From JBBSOK01 sp965219125 (GTDB lineage: Bacteria; Bacteroidota; Bacteroidia; Flavobacteriales; Flavobacteriaceae), in contig CBDCMO010000002.1 in NCBI GenBank assembly GCA_965219125.1, positions 1,612,001 to 1,676,000 on the forward strand: a DNA stretch of 64,000 bases, read 5' to 3'. Shown here in pieces: positions 1-8,601 of this stretch (within the stretch, counting starts at the first letter, position 1; every line of letters starts with the position of its first letter). The notes under the pieces were generated by a model, which worked only from the letters and a program-made list of their open reading frames with translations, was not told where the DNA came from and searched no databases. The translations under genes were made by a program, and so were the position numbers.

Positions 1-947
1 TAGAATTCTTTTGTGTATCCTTTTTCAGGTTCTACATCGCCATTATATTCAGCAATATTTTTATGGCAATTCATACAAACATTTAGAGAAGGGATTCCAG
101 AATGTTTACTTACACGAGCACTGCTGTGGCAATATTTACAATCTATTTGATTGGCACCTGCGTGAATTTTATGTGAATAATGTATTGGCTGAACCGGCAT
201 ATAACCTTGATCTACACCAACCTGCATTAAGAAGCCATAAACAAAATACGCTCCAGCTAAAATTAAGAAGATAGAAGTGACCAAAACCAAAAATTGATTT
301 TGAACAAAAGCCCTCCAAATTGGCGTTCTTTTTTCTTTCTCCTCATAAACAACACCATTAGCTTCGGCGATACGCTTCAACGTATTAGTTACCAAGAAAA
401 GCATTACAACCAGAAGAAGGAAAACCAATGCCAACGCACCAAGAACGATTGCGTTTGAAACGCCACCGGTTGATTCTATAGAAGTTGGCTGAACAATAGC
501 TACGTCTGGAGCCTTTTTCGGTTGATCTGTATATGCAATAATATTATCAATATCTGCCTCGCTCAATTGCGGGAAAGACGTCATAACAGAATTATTATTT
601 TCTGCAAAAAGCTCCACTGCCTTAGCATCGCCAGAAGCTATAAATCCTTGACTGTTATGTATCCATTTGTATAACCAAGCCTTATCGTGTTTTGCAGAAA
701 CTCCACGCAACATTGGGCCAGTTGCCTTAGCATCAAGTTTATGACAAGCCGCGCAATTGGCTTTAAACAAAGCTTCACCAGCAGCTGGATCTGCACCAGC
801 ATTTACTGGATCTTGTGTTGCAGCAGGAGCATCTGCTGCGGCAGCAGGAGCGTCTTGTGCGAAAACTAGGTTTGAAAAAGTTAGCAAAACTGCCAACAAC
901 AATTGCGATGTGTATTTGAGTAGATTTCGGGAATTCACCTTTTTCAT
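1..947 (-). CDS. actA: Alternative complex III cytochrome c subunit ActA, N-terminal part
   Basis: Partial: the 3' end lies beyond base 1. The visible ~315 residues begin with a signal peptide and an Ala-rich spacer. A monoheme cytochrome c domain follows (CAACH heme motif), then a transmembrane helix (about residues 155-180) and a second one near residue 215. After these, a multiheme part starts with CKYCH and CMNCH motifs near the truncated end. A class-I cytochrome c domain joined to a membrane-anchored multiheme c region is the layout of the ActA subunit in flavobacterial alternative complex III, which passes electrons from menaquinol to periplasmic cytochrome c or oxidase. ActB-F would be expected downstream, outside the window. 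The ATG at 945-947 is chosen because a lysine-containing signal peptide follows directly. The family call rests on layout and heme motifs; the rest of the operon is not visible. Confidence 0.88.
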   Translation of the reverse strand, partial: MKKVNSRNLLKYTSQLLLAVLLTFSNLVFAQDAPAAAADAPAATQDPVNAGADPAAGEALFKANCAACHKLDAKATGPMLRGVSAKHDKAWLYKWIHNSQGFIASGDAKAVELFAENNNSVMTSFPQLSEADIDNIIAYTDQPKKAPDVAIVQPTSIESTGGVSNAIVLGALALVFLLLVVMLFLVTNTLKRIAEANGVVYEEKEKRTPIWRAFVQNQFLVLVTSIFLILAGAYFVYGFLMQVGVDQGYMPVQPIHYSHKIHAGANQIDCKYCHSSARVSKHSGIPSLNVCMNCHKNIAEYNGDVEPEKGYTKEF

Positions 948-1128
948 CTTTTATAACTGCATTTTATTTATTGCAGGCTTACTTGTTAACTAGGGGTCAA
1001 AGTTTCTTAAAATTTCAGTTTAAGACTTTAAAAAACAATCAATTAGTTGTTATTTATACTATTTTAGGGCAATTCTTGTTAAAGTATAACATCACTGAAC
1101 ATAATAGCAAAACCTAAAAATAACGGCA

Positions 1129-1159
1129 CAAAAGTACATTATAAACTCGATTTTTGAAA
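1129..1159 (-). promoter_or_regulatory. Candidate promoter of actA
   Basis: On the minus strand TACTTTTG (1129-1136) matches the Bacteroidota -7 consensus TAnnTTTG. A TTTC lies 19 bases upstream (1156-1159) at the usual -33 place. It sits about 180 bases before the actA start. Apart from this and the plus-strand promoter nearby, the 948-1263 gap shows nothing recognisable. Confidence 0.5.
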
Positions 1160-1212
1160 TGTAAACAAAGTGTTAATACATAATTTATATTTGTTCTAAA
1201 TAACATTTTTGG

Positions 1213-1242
1213 TTGCCACAAAAACAATAAGATTTACATTTG
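1213..1242 (+). promoter_or_regulatory. Candidate promoter of the SPOR-domain gene
   Basis: TACATTTG (1235-1242) is a perfect TAnnTTTG -7 element, with TTG at 1213-1215 about 19 bases upstream. It lies 21 bases before the ATG. A second perfect -7 match, TATATTTG, is at 1186-1193 and could be an alternative start. Confidence 0.55.
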
Positions 1243-1263
1243 TAAACTGATATTAACTTACCT

Positions 1264-1653
1264 ATGAAACACATTAAATTAAATATTATATTCTCGGGAA
1301 TTCTAATTTTATTCTTCTCTTTTAACATTTTTGCACAACAAGCAACAGTTACTGTCAATGCTAATCCTAAAATTGATCAACTTCTAACTCTAAAAAAATC
1401 GTTGGAAAAAGATAATGAATTTACAGATGGATATACAATTCAACTTTATTATGGTGAAATGAACAAGGCGAGCGATGTTTTAAAAAGATACCGAAACTCG
1501 TATTCTTCTTGGCCAGCTTCTATAAAATATGAAACGCCAAATTATAAAGTTTGGGCTGGTAATTTTGCCACCAGATTGGAAGCAGATAGAGCTTTAATGG
1601 AAATACAAAATACGTTTACTTCTGCCTTTATTTTGAAACCTACTAAAAAATAA
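1264..1653 (+). CDS. Secreted SPOR-domain protein
   Basis: A 129-residue protein with a clear signal peptide (hydrophobic stretch 8-22, cleavage near AQQ). The rest is mainly a SPOR-like domain from about residue 55: a YTIQLYYGEMNKA start, then a WPASIKYE...YKVWAGNF strand and ATRLEADRAL helix pattern. SPOR domains bind denuded peptidoglycan glycan strands. As a small periplasmic protein it may bind septal or cell-wall glycan, but no enzyme domain is attached. It is convergent with infB and separated from it by a shared hairpin terminator. The likely role is envelope or cell-division related; no specific partner can be inferred. Confidence 0.8.
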   Translation: MKHIKLNIIFSGILILFFSFNIFAQQATVTVNANPKIDQLLTLKKSLEKDNEFTDGYTIQLYYGEMNKASDVLKRYRNSYSSWPASIKYETPNYKVWAGNFATRLEADRALMEIQNTFTSAFILKPTKK

Positions 1654-1680
1654 GTTTCTAGCCGTAGTCGAATAAAATTA

Positions 1681-1718
1681 AAAAAACCTGTTAGAAAATA
1701 AATTCTAACAGGTTTTTT
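1681..1718. terminator. Bidirectional intrinsic terminator between the SPOR gene and infB
   Basis: A perfect 16-base inverted repeat (1681-1696 and 1703-1718) around a 6-base loop, with A-runs on one flank and T-runs on the other, so it works in both directions. It is placed between convergent genes. The arm core AACCTGTTA recurs in the palindrome at 59403-59435. Confidence 0.85.
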
Positions 1719-1737
1719 TATATTAATTTATAATAGG

Positions 1738-4524
1738 CTACTTCAACTTCTTTTTAACAGCAACTTCTTGGAAGCCTTCAATTATATCGCCTTCATAAAT
1801 ATCATTGTAGTTTTTAATTTGGATACCACAATCGTACCCTTTTGCTACTTCTTTTGCATCGTCTTTAAAACGTTTTAATGAATCTAATTCGCCTGTGTAA
1901 ACTACTACGCCTTCGCGTATAAGTCTTATTCCTGAACTTCTGATTATTTTACCGCTAACAACCATACAACCTGCAATTGTGCCAACCTTACTAATTTTAA
2001 AGGTTTCCCTAATTTCGGCAGTACCTGTAATTTCTTCCTTCATTGTTGGAGAAAGCATACCTTCCATCGCATCTTTTAGGTCGTTGATCGCATCGTAAAT
2101 TATAGAGTACATACGAATGTCTATTTCTTCCTTATCAGCAATTTGTCTTGCATTACCCATTGGTCTCACGTTGAAACCTATAATAATTGCATCAGACGCT
2201 GAAGCTAACAATACATCACTTTCGGTTATTGGACCAACTGCTTTATGTATAATATTAACTTGAATTTCTTCAGTAGAAAGTTTTTGGAAACTGTCTGTTA
2301 ATGCTTCAACTGAACCATCAACATCACCTTTAAGGATTATATTTAATTCCTTGAAATCTCCAAGAGCGATACGTCTTCCAATTTCATCTAAGGTAATATG
2401 ACGCTGTGTTCTAACCGATTGCTCACGTTGTAATTGTGTTCTTCTGGTTGCAATTGCTTTTGCTTCGCGCTCGTCTTCAAATACGTTAAACTTATCACCT
2501 GCTTGTGGCGCACCGTCTAAACCTAATACAGAAACCGGAGTTGAAGGACCAGCAACTTTAATATTATTGCCACGTTCATCGTGCATTGCCTTTACTTTCC
2601 CGCTATTTTGACCAGCAAGTACGTAATCGCCAATTTTCAAAGTTCCACCTTGTACCAAAACTGTTGAAACGTAACCTCGACCTTTGTCTAAAAATGCTTC
2701 TACAACCGTACCGTTTGCAAATCTGTTTGGGTTTGCTTTAAGCTCTAAAAGTTCTGCTTCAAGTAATACTTTTTCAAGTAATTCCTTAACGCCTTCACCT
2801 GTTTTGGCTGAAATATCGTGCGATTGTATTTTACCGCCCCAATCTTCAACAAGTAAATTCATTTGTGCTAAGCCTTCTTTAATCTTTTCAGGATTTGCGT
2901 CTGACTTATCTATTTTATTTATTGCAAACACAATTGGCACACCAGCTGCTTGCGCGTGGCTGATTGCTTCCTTGGTTTGTGGCATTATATTATCGTCTGC
3001 CGCAACCACGATTATTGCTAAATCTGTTACTTGCGCACCTCTTGCACGCATTGCGGTAAATGCCTCGTGACCTGGTGTATCTAGGAAGGCAATTTTTTGT
3101 CCGCCTTCAAGCTCTACACCATAGGCACCAATATGTTGTGTAATACCACCAGACTCGCCGGCTATCACATTTTCTTTACGTATATAATCCAGCAATGAAG
3201 TTTTTCCGTGATCTACATGTCCCATTACGGTTACGATTGGCGCACGTTCTAAAAGATCTTCTACCCTATCTTTAGTTTCTTTTATACTTTCTTCAATATC
3301 TGCTGTAATAAATTCTACTTCAAAACCAAATTCATCCGCAACAATGCTAAGTGTTTCTGCATCAAGACGTTGATTCATTGTAACCATCATCCCCAAACTC
3401 ATACAAGCTGAAATTACTTTGGTTACAGGCACATCCATCATTGTTGCAATCTCGCTTACCGTAACAAATTCTGTTACTTTAAGGTTTGTGCTTTCCAATT
3501 CTTGTTGTGCAAGATCGTCTTCGGTTTTTTGACGGTGTGTATCACGTTTGTCACGACGATATTTTGCGCCTTTTCCTTTTGAAGATTTTCCTTGAAGTTT
3601 TTCCAAGGTTTCTCTTACTTGTTTTTGAACGTCTGCTTCGCTAGGTTCTTCCTTCGGAGTATTTGCTCTGCCTTTACGTGCAGGACGTGTATCACGTGTG
3701 CCAGAACCTCCAGAATTTCCGGGTGTTCTAGTATTCGGTGTATTTGTAGTATCTTTTGTTATACGACGGCGGCGACTTTTCTTTTTATCGGCAGCGCTTG
3801 TAGTGGTCTTTTTCTCCGGCTTTTTAAACTTTGAAAGATCTATGGTCTGTCCTGTAAAATTTGGTCCGTCTAATTTTTTATATTTAGTTTCGACCAATTT
3901 ATTTTCTTCGGCATTATCGTCTGTTTTAGTTTCAGAAGTTTCACTTTCTTTTACTTCAGTTTTTTCTGAAACAACTTCTTTAGCTTCTTCTTTCTTTTCT
4001 ATAGAAGTTTCCTTTTCAGTCACAGGTTTTGGCTCTACAACTTTCGGCTTTTCAATTGTTACTGCAGACTTGGCCTTTACAACCTCAACTTTTTCAATTT
4101 TTAGATCTTCCTTTTTAACCTCAAGCTTTTCAACTTTTGGTTCCTCTTTTGGTTCTTCCTTTTTAACTTTTGGAGCGTCCAGATCTATCTTGCCCACTTG
4201 TTTTAAACCGCCAACTTTGCCTTCAGCTTTTATTACTTGTGATTCTCTTTTCTGTTGTCTTTCTTCAATCTCACGCTCGCGCTCAATTCTTATTTCCTCT
4301 TTTTCCTTACGCTTTTCTTCGCCAACTTCCTGAGACTTCGCCTTTTTGCTTTTATCGGTAGCAAACTCGTCCATGAGCACTTCATACTCGTCTCCCGTAA
4401 TTTTAGTGTTCGGGCTCGCGTCTACTACGAATCCTTTGTCTTTAAGGTGTTCGACAGCACGATCTAGCGAGATATTAAACTCACGTAATACTTGGTTTAG
4501 CCTTTTGGTCTTTACTTCAGCCAT
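1738..4524 (-). CDS. infB: Translation initiation factor IF-2
   Basis: A 928-residue GTPase that places initiator fMet-tRNA on the 30S subunit. Order: an IF2_N-like helical domain (1-50); a long, low-complexity Lys/Glu-rich linker (about 55-345) with an Arg-rich patch at 251-254; a second IF2_N domain (about 350-410); the G domain with P-loop GHVDHGKT at 435-442, followed by DTPGHE and NKID motifs; then the beta-barrel, alpha/beta and C-terminal domains. The long charged linker is normal in Bacteroidota. It is the last gene of rimP-nusA-infB, 53 bases after nusA, and ends before the bidirectional terminator at 1681-1718. Confidence 0.98.
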   Translation of the reverse strand: MAEVKTKRLNQVLREFNISLDRAVEHLKDKGFVVDASPNTKITGDEYEVLMDEFATDKSKKAKSQEVGEEKRKEKEEIRIEREREIEERQQKRESQVIKAEGKVGGLKQVGKIDLDAPKVKKEEPKEEPKVEKLEVKKEDLKIEKVEVVKAKSAVTIEKPKVVEPKPVTEKETSIEKKEEAKEVVSEKTEVKESETSETKTDDNAEENKLVETKYKKLDGPNFTGQTIDLSKFKKPEKKTTTSAADKKKSRRRRITKDTTNTPNTRTPGNSGGSGTRDTRPARKGRANTPKEEPSEADVQKQVRETLEKLQGKSSKGKGAKYRRDKRDTHRQKTEDDLAQQELESTNLKVTEFVTVSEIATMMDVPVTKVISACMSLGMMVTMNQRLDAETLSIVADEFGFEVEFITADIEESIKETKDRVEDLLERAPIVTVMGHVDHGKTSLLDYIRKENVIAGESGGITQHIGAYGVELEGGQKIAFLDTPGHEAFTAMRARGAQVTDLAIIVVAADDNIMPQTKEAISHAQAAGVPIVFAINKIDKSDANPEKIKEGLAQMNLLVEDWGGKIQSHDISAKTGEGVKELLEKVLLEAELLELKANPNRFANGTVVEAFLDKGRGYVSTVLVQGGTLKIGDYVLAGQNSGKVKAMHDERGNNIKVAGPSTPVSVLGLDGAPQAGDKFNVFEDEREAKAIATRRTQLQREQSVRTQRHITLDEIGRRIALGDFKELNIILKGDVDGSVEALTDSFQKLSTEEIQVNIIHKAVGPITESDVLLASASDAIIIGFNVRPMGNARQIADKEEIDIRMYSIIYDAINDLKDAMEGMLSPTMKEEITGTAEIRETFKISKVGTIAGCMVVSGKIIRSSGIRLIREGVVVYTGELDSLKRFKDDAKEVAKGYDCGIQIKNYNDIYEGDIIEGFQEVAVKKKLK

Positions 4525-4577
4525 AAATGGTTTTTCCTAATTTTGGATATTCTATATAAAAGTAATTAAAGTTTTAA

Positions 4578-5810
4578 TTACTGTTCAAATTCTTCTTTTA
4601 ATATATTCATTACTTCTTGAACGGTTTCCTCTTCCAAATCGGTCATTGAAACCAGTGTTTTTATGTCCTTTTCAAGAATACTCTTTGCTGTATCAAGACC
4701 AATTTTCTTAAATTCGTCTATAATCCAACCTTCAATTTCGTCGCTAAATTCTGTTAATTCAACATCTTCTTCAGCACCTTCACGCAATACATCTATTTCA
4801 TAACCAGTTAATTGACCGGCCAATCTAATATTATGGCCACCACGACCAATTGCCTTACTTACTTCTTCTGGGCGTAAAAGCACCTCAGCACGTTTTGTTT
4901 CTTCATTTAACTTTATTGAAGTAACTTTTGCCGGGCTTAACGCACGTGTAATAAAGAGATTTAAGTTAGAAGTATAATTAATAACGTCAATATTTTCATT
5001 ACCTAACTCACGAACAATACCGTGAATTCTCGAACCTTTCATACCAACACAAGCTCCAACTGGATCAATACGGTCATCATAACTATCTACCGCTACTTTT
5101 GCTTTTTCACCTGGAATTCTAACTACTTTTTTAACAGTAATTAAACCGTCAAAAACTTCAGGAATTTCTTGTTCGAATAATTTTTCAAGGAAAAGATTAC
5201 TTGCACGCGACATTAATATGGTTGGCTTATTACCTTTTAATTCTACACTTTCAATAATTCCACGAACGTTATCTCCTTTTCTGAAGAAGTCCGAAGGTAT
5301 TTGTTTTTCCTTCGGAAGTATAATTTCATTACCGTCATCATCCAACAAGATTATTGCTCTGTGACGAATATGGTGAACTTCAGCTGTGTAAATTTCGCCT
5401 TCCATATCTTTAAATTGCTTATAGATAATGGTATTGTCGTGTTCGTGTATTTTTGAAATAAGGTTTTGGCGCAATGCTAAAATTGAACGTCTTCCTAAAT
5501 TTATCAATTTTACTTCCTCTGATACATCTTCGCCAATTTCAAAATCCGGCTCAATTTTCTGTGCATCGGTTAGCGAAATTTCTTCGTTAGGCTCTTCAAC
5601 TTCACCATCTGCAACAACTATCCTATTTCTCCAAATTTCTAAATCGCCCTTGTCTGGGTTAACAATAATATCGAAGTTATCATCACTGCCGTATTTCTTC
5701 TTTAGGGCACTTCTAAAAACATCTTCAAGTATCGCCATAAGCGTTACCCTATCTATCTGCTTATCGTCTTTAAATTCTGAAAAGGAATCGATTAACGCTA
5801 AATTCTCCAT
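4578..5810 (-). CDS. nusA: Transcription termination/antitermination factor NusA
   Basis: A 410-residue protein that binds RNA polymerase and nascent RNA and modulates pausing, termination and antitermination. Visible parts: an N-terminal RNAP-binding domain (about 1-125), an S1 domain (about 135-200), then two KH domains carrying the GMKGSRI and GRGGHNIRL loops, and a short acidic C-terminal part. Proteobacterial NusA is longer (about 495 residues) with duplicated AR repeats; the shorter form is usual outside that group. It lies 6 bases after rimP and is clearly co-transcribed. Because NusA acts on hairpins, the hairpin in the leader of its own operon (6300-6320) deserves attention. Confidence 0.97.
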   Translation of the reverse strand: MENLALIDSFSEFKDDKQIDRVTLMAILEDVFRSALKKKYGSDDNFDIIVNPDKGDLEIWRNRIVVADGEVEEPNEEISLTDAQKIEPDFEIGEDVSEEVKLINLGRRSILALRQNLISKIHEHDNTIIYKQFKDMEGEIYTAEVHHIRHRAIILLDDDGNEIILPKEKQIPSDFFRKGDNVRGIIESVELKGNKPTILMSRASNLFLEKLFEQEIPEVFDGLITVKKVVRIPGEKAKVAVDSYDDRIDPVGACVGMKGSRIHGIVRELGNENIDVINYTSNLNLFITRALSPAKVTSIKLNEETKRAEVLLRPEEVSKAIGRGGHNIRLAGQLTGYEIDVLREGAEEDVELTEFSDEIEGWIIDEFKKIGLDTAKSILEKDIKTLVSMTDLEEETVQEVMNILKEEFEQ

Positions 5811-5816
5811 AGTCTC

Positions 5817-6284
5817 TTAATTAAATATTATCATAACTTTTGCTGTTTCTATTTCTGTAAACGGAATCTCAGCTTCCTTTAAAACCGTTACTTTGCCTTT
5901 ACCAACTGGTTTTGGTTCTCTTGCTTTCCATTGCAATTTTATAGATGTTTCAAGAACTTCTTGCAACTCACCTTCAATTATTTCGCCATCGCTCTTTTTA
6001 ATATTCAAAGTGTGGCCTACATTTTTCTTGTATTGGCGGGGCATTGTTAAAGGTGTAGAAACACCCGCAGACATAACCTGTAAAGCAAAATCTATTTCTT
6101 CGCGATCTAGATTGTGTTCAATTTCACGACTTACGGCAATGCAGTCTTCAACCGTTACTCCTTCATCGCCATCAATTATTACTGTAATTTGATTGTCTGG
6201 CGTAATTTCTAAGTCTATTAAAAACAAGTTTGGATTGTTTTCCAAGGCTTGGTTCAACAATTGTTCTACTTTTTCGCGTATCAT
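5817..6284 (-). CDS. rimP: Ribosome maturation factor RimP
   Basis: A 155-residue protein of the RimP/YlxS family, which aids late 30S subunit assembly. It has the two-domain layout: an N-terminal alpha/beta domain with IDLEITPDNQITVIIDGDEGV and SREIEHNLD patterns, the VMSAGVSTPL hinge motif, then a C-terminal SH3-like barrel (about 85-155). It is the first gene of rimP-nusA-infB, an order conserved across bacteria. The start codon at 6282-6284 lies only 15 bases after a strong hairpin with a U-run, so its expression may depend on read-through of that structure. Confidence 0.95.
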   Translation of the reverse strand: MIREKVEQLLNQALENNPNLFLIDLEITPDNQITVIIDGDEGVTVEDCIAVSREIEHNLDREEIDFALQVMSAGVSTPLTMPRQYKKNVGHTLNIKKSDGEIIEGELQEVLETSIKLQWKAREPKPVGKGKVTVLKEAEIPFTEIETAKVMIIFN

Positions 6285-6294
6285 TTTTGGCTAT

Positions 6295-6320
6295 AAAAAG
6301 AGGGGACTTTTTGTCCCCTC
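6295..6320 (-). terminator. Terminator-like hairpin in the rimP leader (possible attenuator)
   Basis: On the minus strand GAGGGGAC and GTCCCCTC form a perfect 8-bp stem with a 5-base A loop (6300-6320), followed at once by CTTTTTAT. That is the form of an intrinsic terminator, yet it stands between a minus-strand promoter (-7 at 6345-6352) and the rimP start at 6284. No other minus-strand gene lies upstream for it to terminate. Confidence 0.7.
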
Positions 6321-6344
6321 AATTAGTTACGTCTTAATGCGGTG

Positions 6345-6352
6345 CAAATATA
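6345..6352 (-). promoter_or_regulatory. -7 element of the rimP-nusA-infB promoter
   Basis: TATATTTG on the minus strand is a perfect TAnnTTTG element. Transcription would begin near 6338, giving a leader of about 55 bases that consists mostly of the hairpin at 6300-6320. The -33 box is not clear at the usual spacing. Confidence 0.55.
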
Positions 6353-6396
6353 CTATAATTTTTTAATTTAAAAAACTCTATGTCAATCGTTTTAAA

Positions 6397-6428
6397 TTTG
6401 CTATTTTAGGTAAGTAAAGCTACCTTTA
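6397..6428 (+). promoter_or_regulatory. Candidate promoter of the universal stress protein gene
   Basis: TTTG at 6397-6400, 20 bases, then TACCTTTA at 6421-6428. This differs from the Bacteroidota consensus TTTG-N19-TAnnTTTG by one base. It lies 23 bases before the start codon. Confidence 0.5.
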
Positions 6429-6451
6429 TTCACACTTAAACCAAATAATTT

Positions 6452-7273
6452 ATGAAACGCATCCTAGTCCCTACCGATTTTTCTGAACAAGCCAACAACG
6501 CAATGAAAGTAGCAATGCAAATGGCAACTAAGTATGACGGCGAAATTTTTGTGCTGCACAGTATGAATATGCCAATGCACATTAATTCTGGTGGCGGGAG
6601 CGCGAATTTGCCAGAATCATTATATTATATTCAGTTGGCTGAAAAGCGTTTTAAGGATTTTAGAGAGCAACCATATTTAAAAAATACTCAATTTACTGAA
6701 ACTATTGGCCATAATGAAATTTACGAAGATGTAGCCGAAGCCTGTAAAGCAAATGATATAGATTTAGTAATAATGGGTTCTCACGGCGCAAATGGTTTTA
6801 AGGAAATGTTTATTGGTAGCAACACCGAAAAGGTGGTGCGTACGTCAAAAACGCCCGTATTAGTTATAAAAAATGATCATTCTGATTTTAACGTAGAAAA
6901 TTTTGTGTTTGCCACAGATTTTTCTGATGAGTGTAAACCACCCTTTAAACAAGCTCAAAAATTTGCGCAAACTGTTGGCGCAAAAATGCAGTTACTTTTT
7001 GTGAATACACCAAACGATTTTAAAACCTCGAAAGAAGCACGCGCAATTATGGAGAAGTTTGTATCTGGAATGGGATTGGAAAATTATACCTTAAATATAT
7101 ATAATGCCAACAGCGTTGAAAAAGGAATTTTAGAATATGCCAGCGAACACAATATTCAATTAGTTGGCGTAAGCACACACGGTCGCCAAGGTTTATCCCA
7201 CTTTTTTAATGGTAGCATTAGTGAAGATTTGGTGAATCACGCCAGTTTGCCGATAATAACTTTTAAAATTTAG
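6452..7273 (+). CDS. Universal stress protein with two tandem Usp domains
   Basis: 273 residues, made of two UspA folds. The first (about 1-145) begins RILVPTDFSEQA and carries GSHG-x9-GS, the G-2x-G-9x-G(S/T) nucleotide-binding motif. The second (about 148-273) ends with THG-x9-GS, in which the first glycine of the motif is a serine, so ATP binding may be weaker there. Tandem Usp proteins are usually cytoplasmic and induced by starvation or energy stress; the precise job is unknown. It diverges from rimP and is convergent with the end of the pigment cluster, with only 21 bases between the stops. Confidence 0.9.
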   Translation: MKRILVPTDFSEQANNAMKVAMQMATKYDGEIFVLHSMNMPMHINSGGGSANLPESLYYIQLAEKRFKDFREQPYLKNTQFTETIGHNEIYEDVAEACKANDIDLVIMGSHGANGFKEMFIGSNTEKVVRTSKTPVLVIKNDHSDFNVENFVFATDFSDECKPPFKQAQKFAQTVGAKMQLLFVNTPNDFKTSKEARAIMEKFVSGMGLENYTLNIYNANSVEKGILEYASEHNIQLVGVSTHGRQGLSHFFNGSISEDLVNHASLPIITFKI

Positions 7274-7294
7274 TTATTAGGCAATTTATAAATT

Positions 7295-8584
7295 CTAGTT
7301 TCTTCTGTCAATAATATCAACAGGTTTTCGACTCATTGCTGGAAATCGTAAATTATGAAGCGCCTCTTTATCACAAAACTCAATAGTTGGTGCAACTCTT
7401 AATTTTGCCCTAAAATGGTCTTTAATTTCTGAAAGCAATTTTTCTGAATTTATTGATGATTCAATTTTTATTACAATCTCGTCTGTCCCCAAACTGTTTT
7501 GGGAAATTTCGATTATGTAATTTTTTACTTCTTCAAAATAGTTTAAAATATTGTGCAACGCCGGTGGATAAAGCGTTGTGCCTTTATATTTTATCATCTG
7601 TTTTTTTCTGCCGATAACTGGCCCCAAACGACTTGTTGTCCTTCCACATTCGCAAATTCCTACATGTTCGCGAACCATATCGCCAGTTTTAAAACGAAGC
7701 AGCGGCATAGCTTCAACTCCCAAAGTTGTGATAGTTAGCTCGCCGATTTCACCAGTTTTTACAGGTAAATTTTGATCATCTAAAATTTCAAAAATTATCA
7801 ATTCCGGATGATGATGACCGCCTTTTTGAAATTCACATTCATTAAAAGCCGTCGCCATTTCAGTACTGGCATAGGTTGATAAAAGGGTAATATTCCATTG
7901 ATTTGTAATTTTTTGAGCTAAAATATTTGCGCTAAAATCTTCATTTCGGATTGATTCGCCAATGCAAATGGCTGTTTTTACTGAAGTTTCTTCTAAATTA
8001 ATTTCGTGATCTTTTGCATAATCAATCAACTTTAACAAAAATGACGGAACGGTAATTAAATACGTTGGCTTAAATTTCAAAATGCTGTCCCATTGCAATT
8101 CGGGAATGCCGGAACCCACTCTAATAATGCCCGCTCCCAATTTCCGAATCCCCAAAAAATAAGCAAGACCAGCCATAAAACGGCGGTCCATCGTCGTCAA
8201 TAATTGCACAATATCACTTTCGGCAACACCGCAACACGCAATGGAAATTGCTTCGTTATAAGCCAATCTTTCCAAATCATTATCCGTTAACGCAAACGTT
8301 ACAGGTTCGCCCAACGTACCACTTGTAGTTACATAATCAATAATTTTTTCTTTTGAAACACATATAAAATCATCATTGTATTTTTGAAGATCTTCTTTTG
8401 AAGTAACCGGTATTTTTTGAAGATCTTCAAGCGTTTCAATATCCTTTAATTGAATATTATGCTGCTTAAAATGATTTTTATAGAAGGCTGAATTTTTTAA
8501 AAGATATTTTAATAACACTTTCAGTTTTTCAATTTGAAAGGTATTCTGTTCTAATTTTGATGCTTTTTCCAGCTTCGGAATCAT
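7295..8584 (-). CDS. PaaK-like adenylate-forming ligase of the pigment cluster
   Basis: A 429-residue AMP-binding enzyme of the phenylacetate-CoA ligase type. The P-loop-like TTSGTLGEPV motif is near residue 87, the adenylate-binding YASTEMA motif near residue 240, and the FKTGDMV hinge motif near residue 300. The family activates aryl carboxylic acids as acyl-adenylates for transfer to CoA or a carrier protein. In this cluster the natural substrate would be the 4-hydroxycinnamate made by the ammonia-lyase at 35301-36827, loaded onto one of the two ACPs to prime polyene synthesis. It is the last gene of the 30-kb minus-strand train, 17 bases after the C45 hydrolase gene. The substrate is inferred from context. 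Confidence 0.82.
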   Translation of the reverse strand: MIPKLEKASKLEQNTFQIEKLKVLLKYLLKNSAFYKNHFKQHNIQLKDIETLEDLQKIPVTSKEDLQKYNDDFICVSKEKIIDYVTTSGTLGEPVTFALTDNDLERLAYNEAISIACCGVAESDIVQLLTTMDRRFMAGLAYFLGIRKLGAGIIRVGSGIPELQWDSILKFKPTYLITVPSFLLKLIDYAKDHEINLEETSVKTAICIGESIRNEDFSANILAQKITNQWNITLLSTYASTEMATAFNECEFQKGGHHHPELIIFEILDDQNLPVKTGEIGELTITTLGVEAMPLLRFKTGDMVREHVGICECGRTTSRLGPVIGRKKQMIKYKGTTLYPPALHNILNYFEEVKNYIIEISQNSLGTDEIVIKIESSINSEKLLSEIKDHFRAKLRVAPTIEFCDKEALHNLRFPAMSRKPVDIIDRRN

Positions 8585-8601
8585 TAGTAATTTTTTGAAA
8601 T

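Noticed and set aside
3698..4333. Long plus-strand open frame opposite infB
   Set aside because: It is a shadow of the low-complexity Lys/Glu linker of IF-2; the Ser/Phe-rich composition is the antisense of that region.
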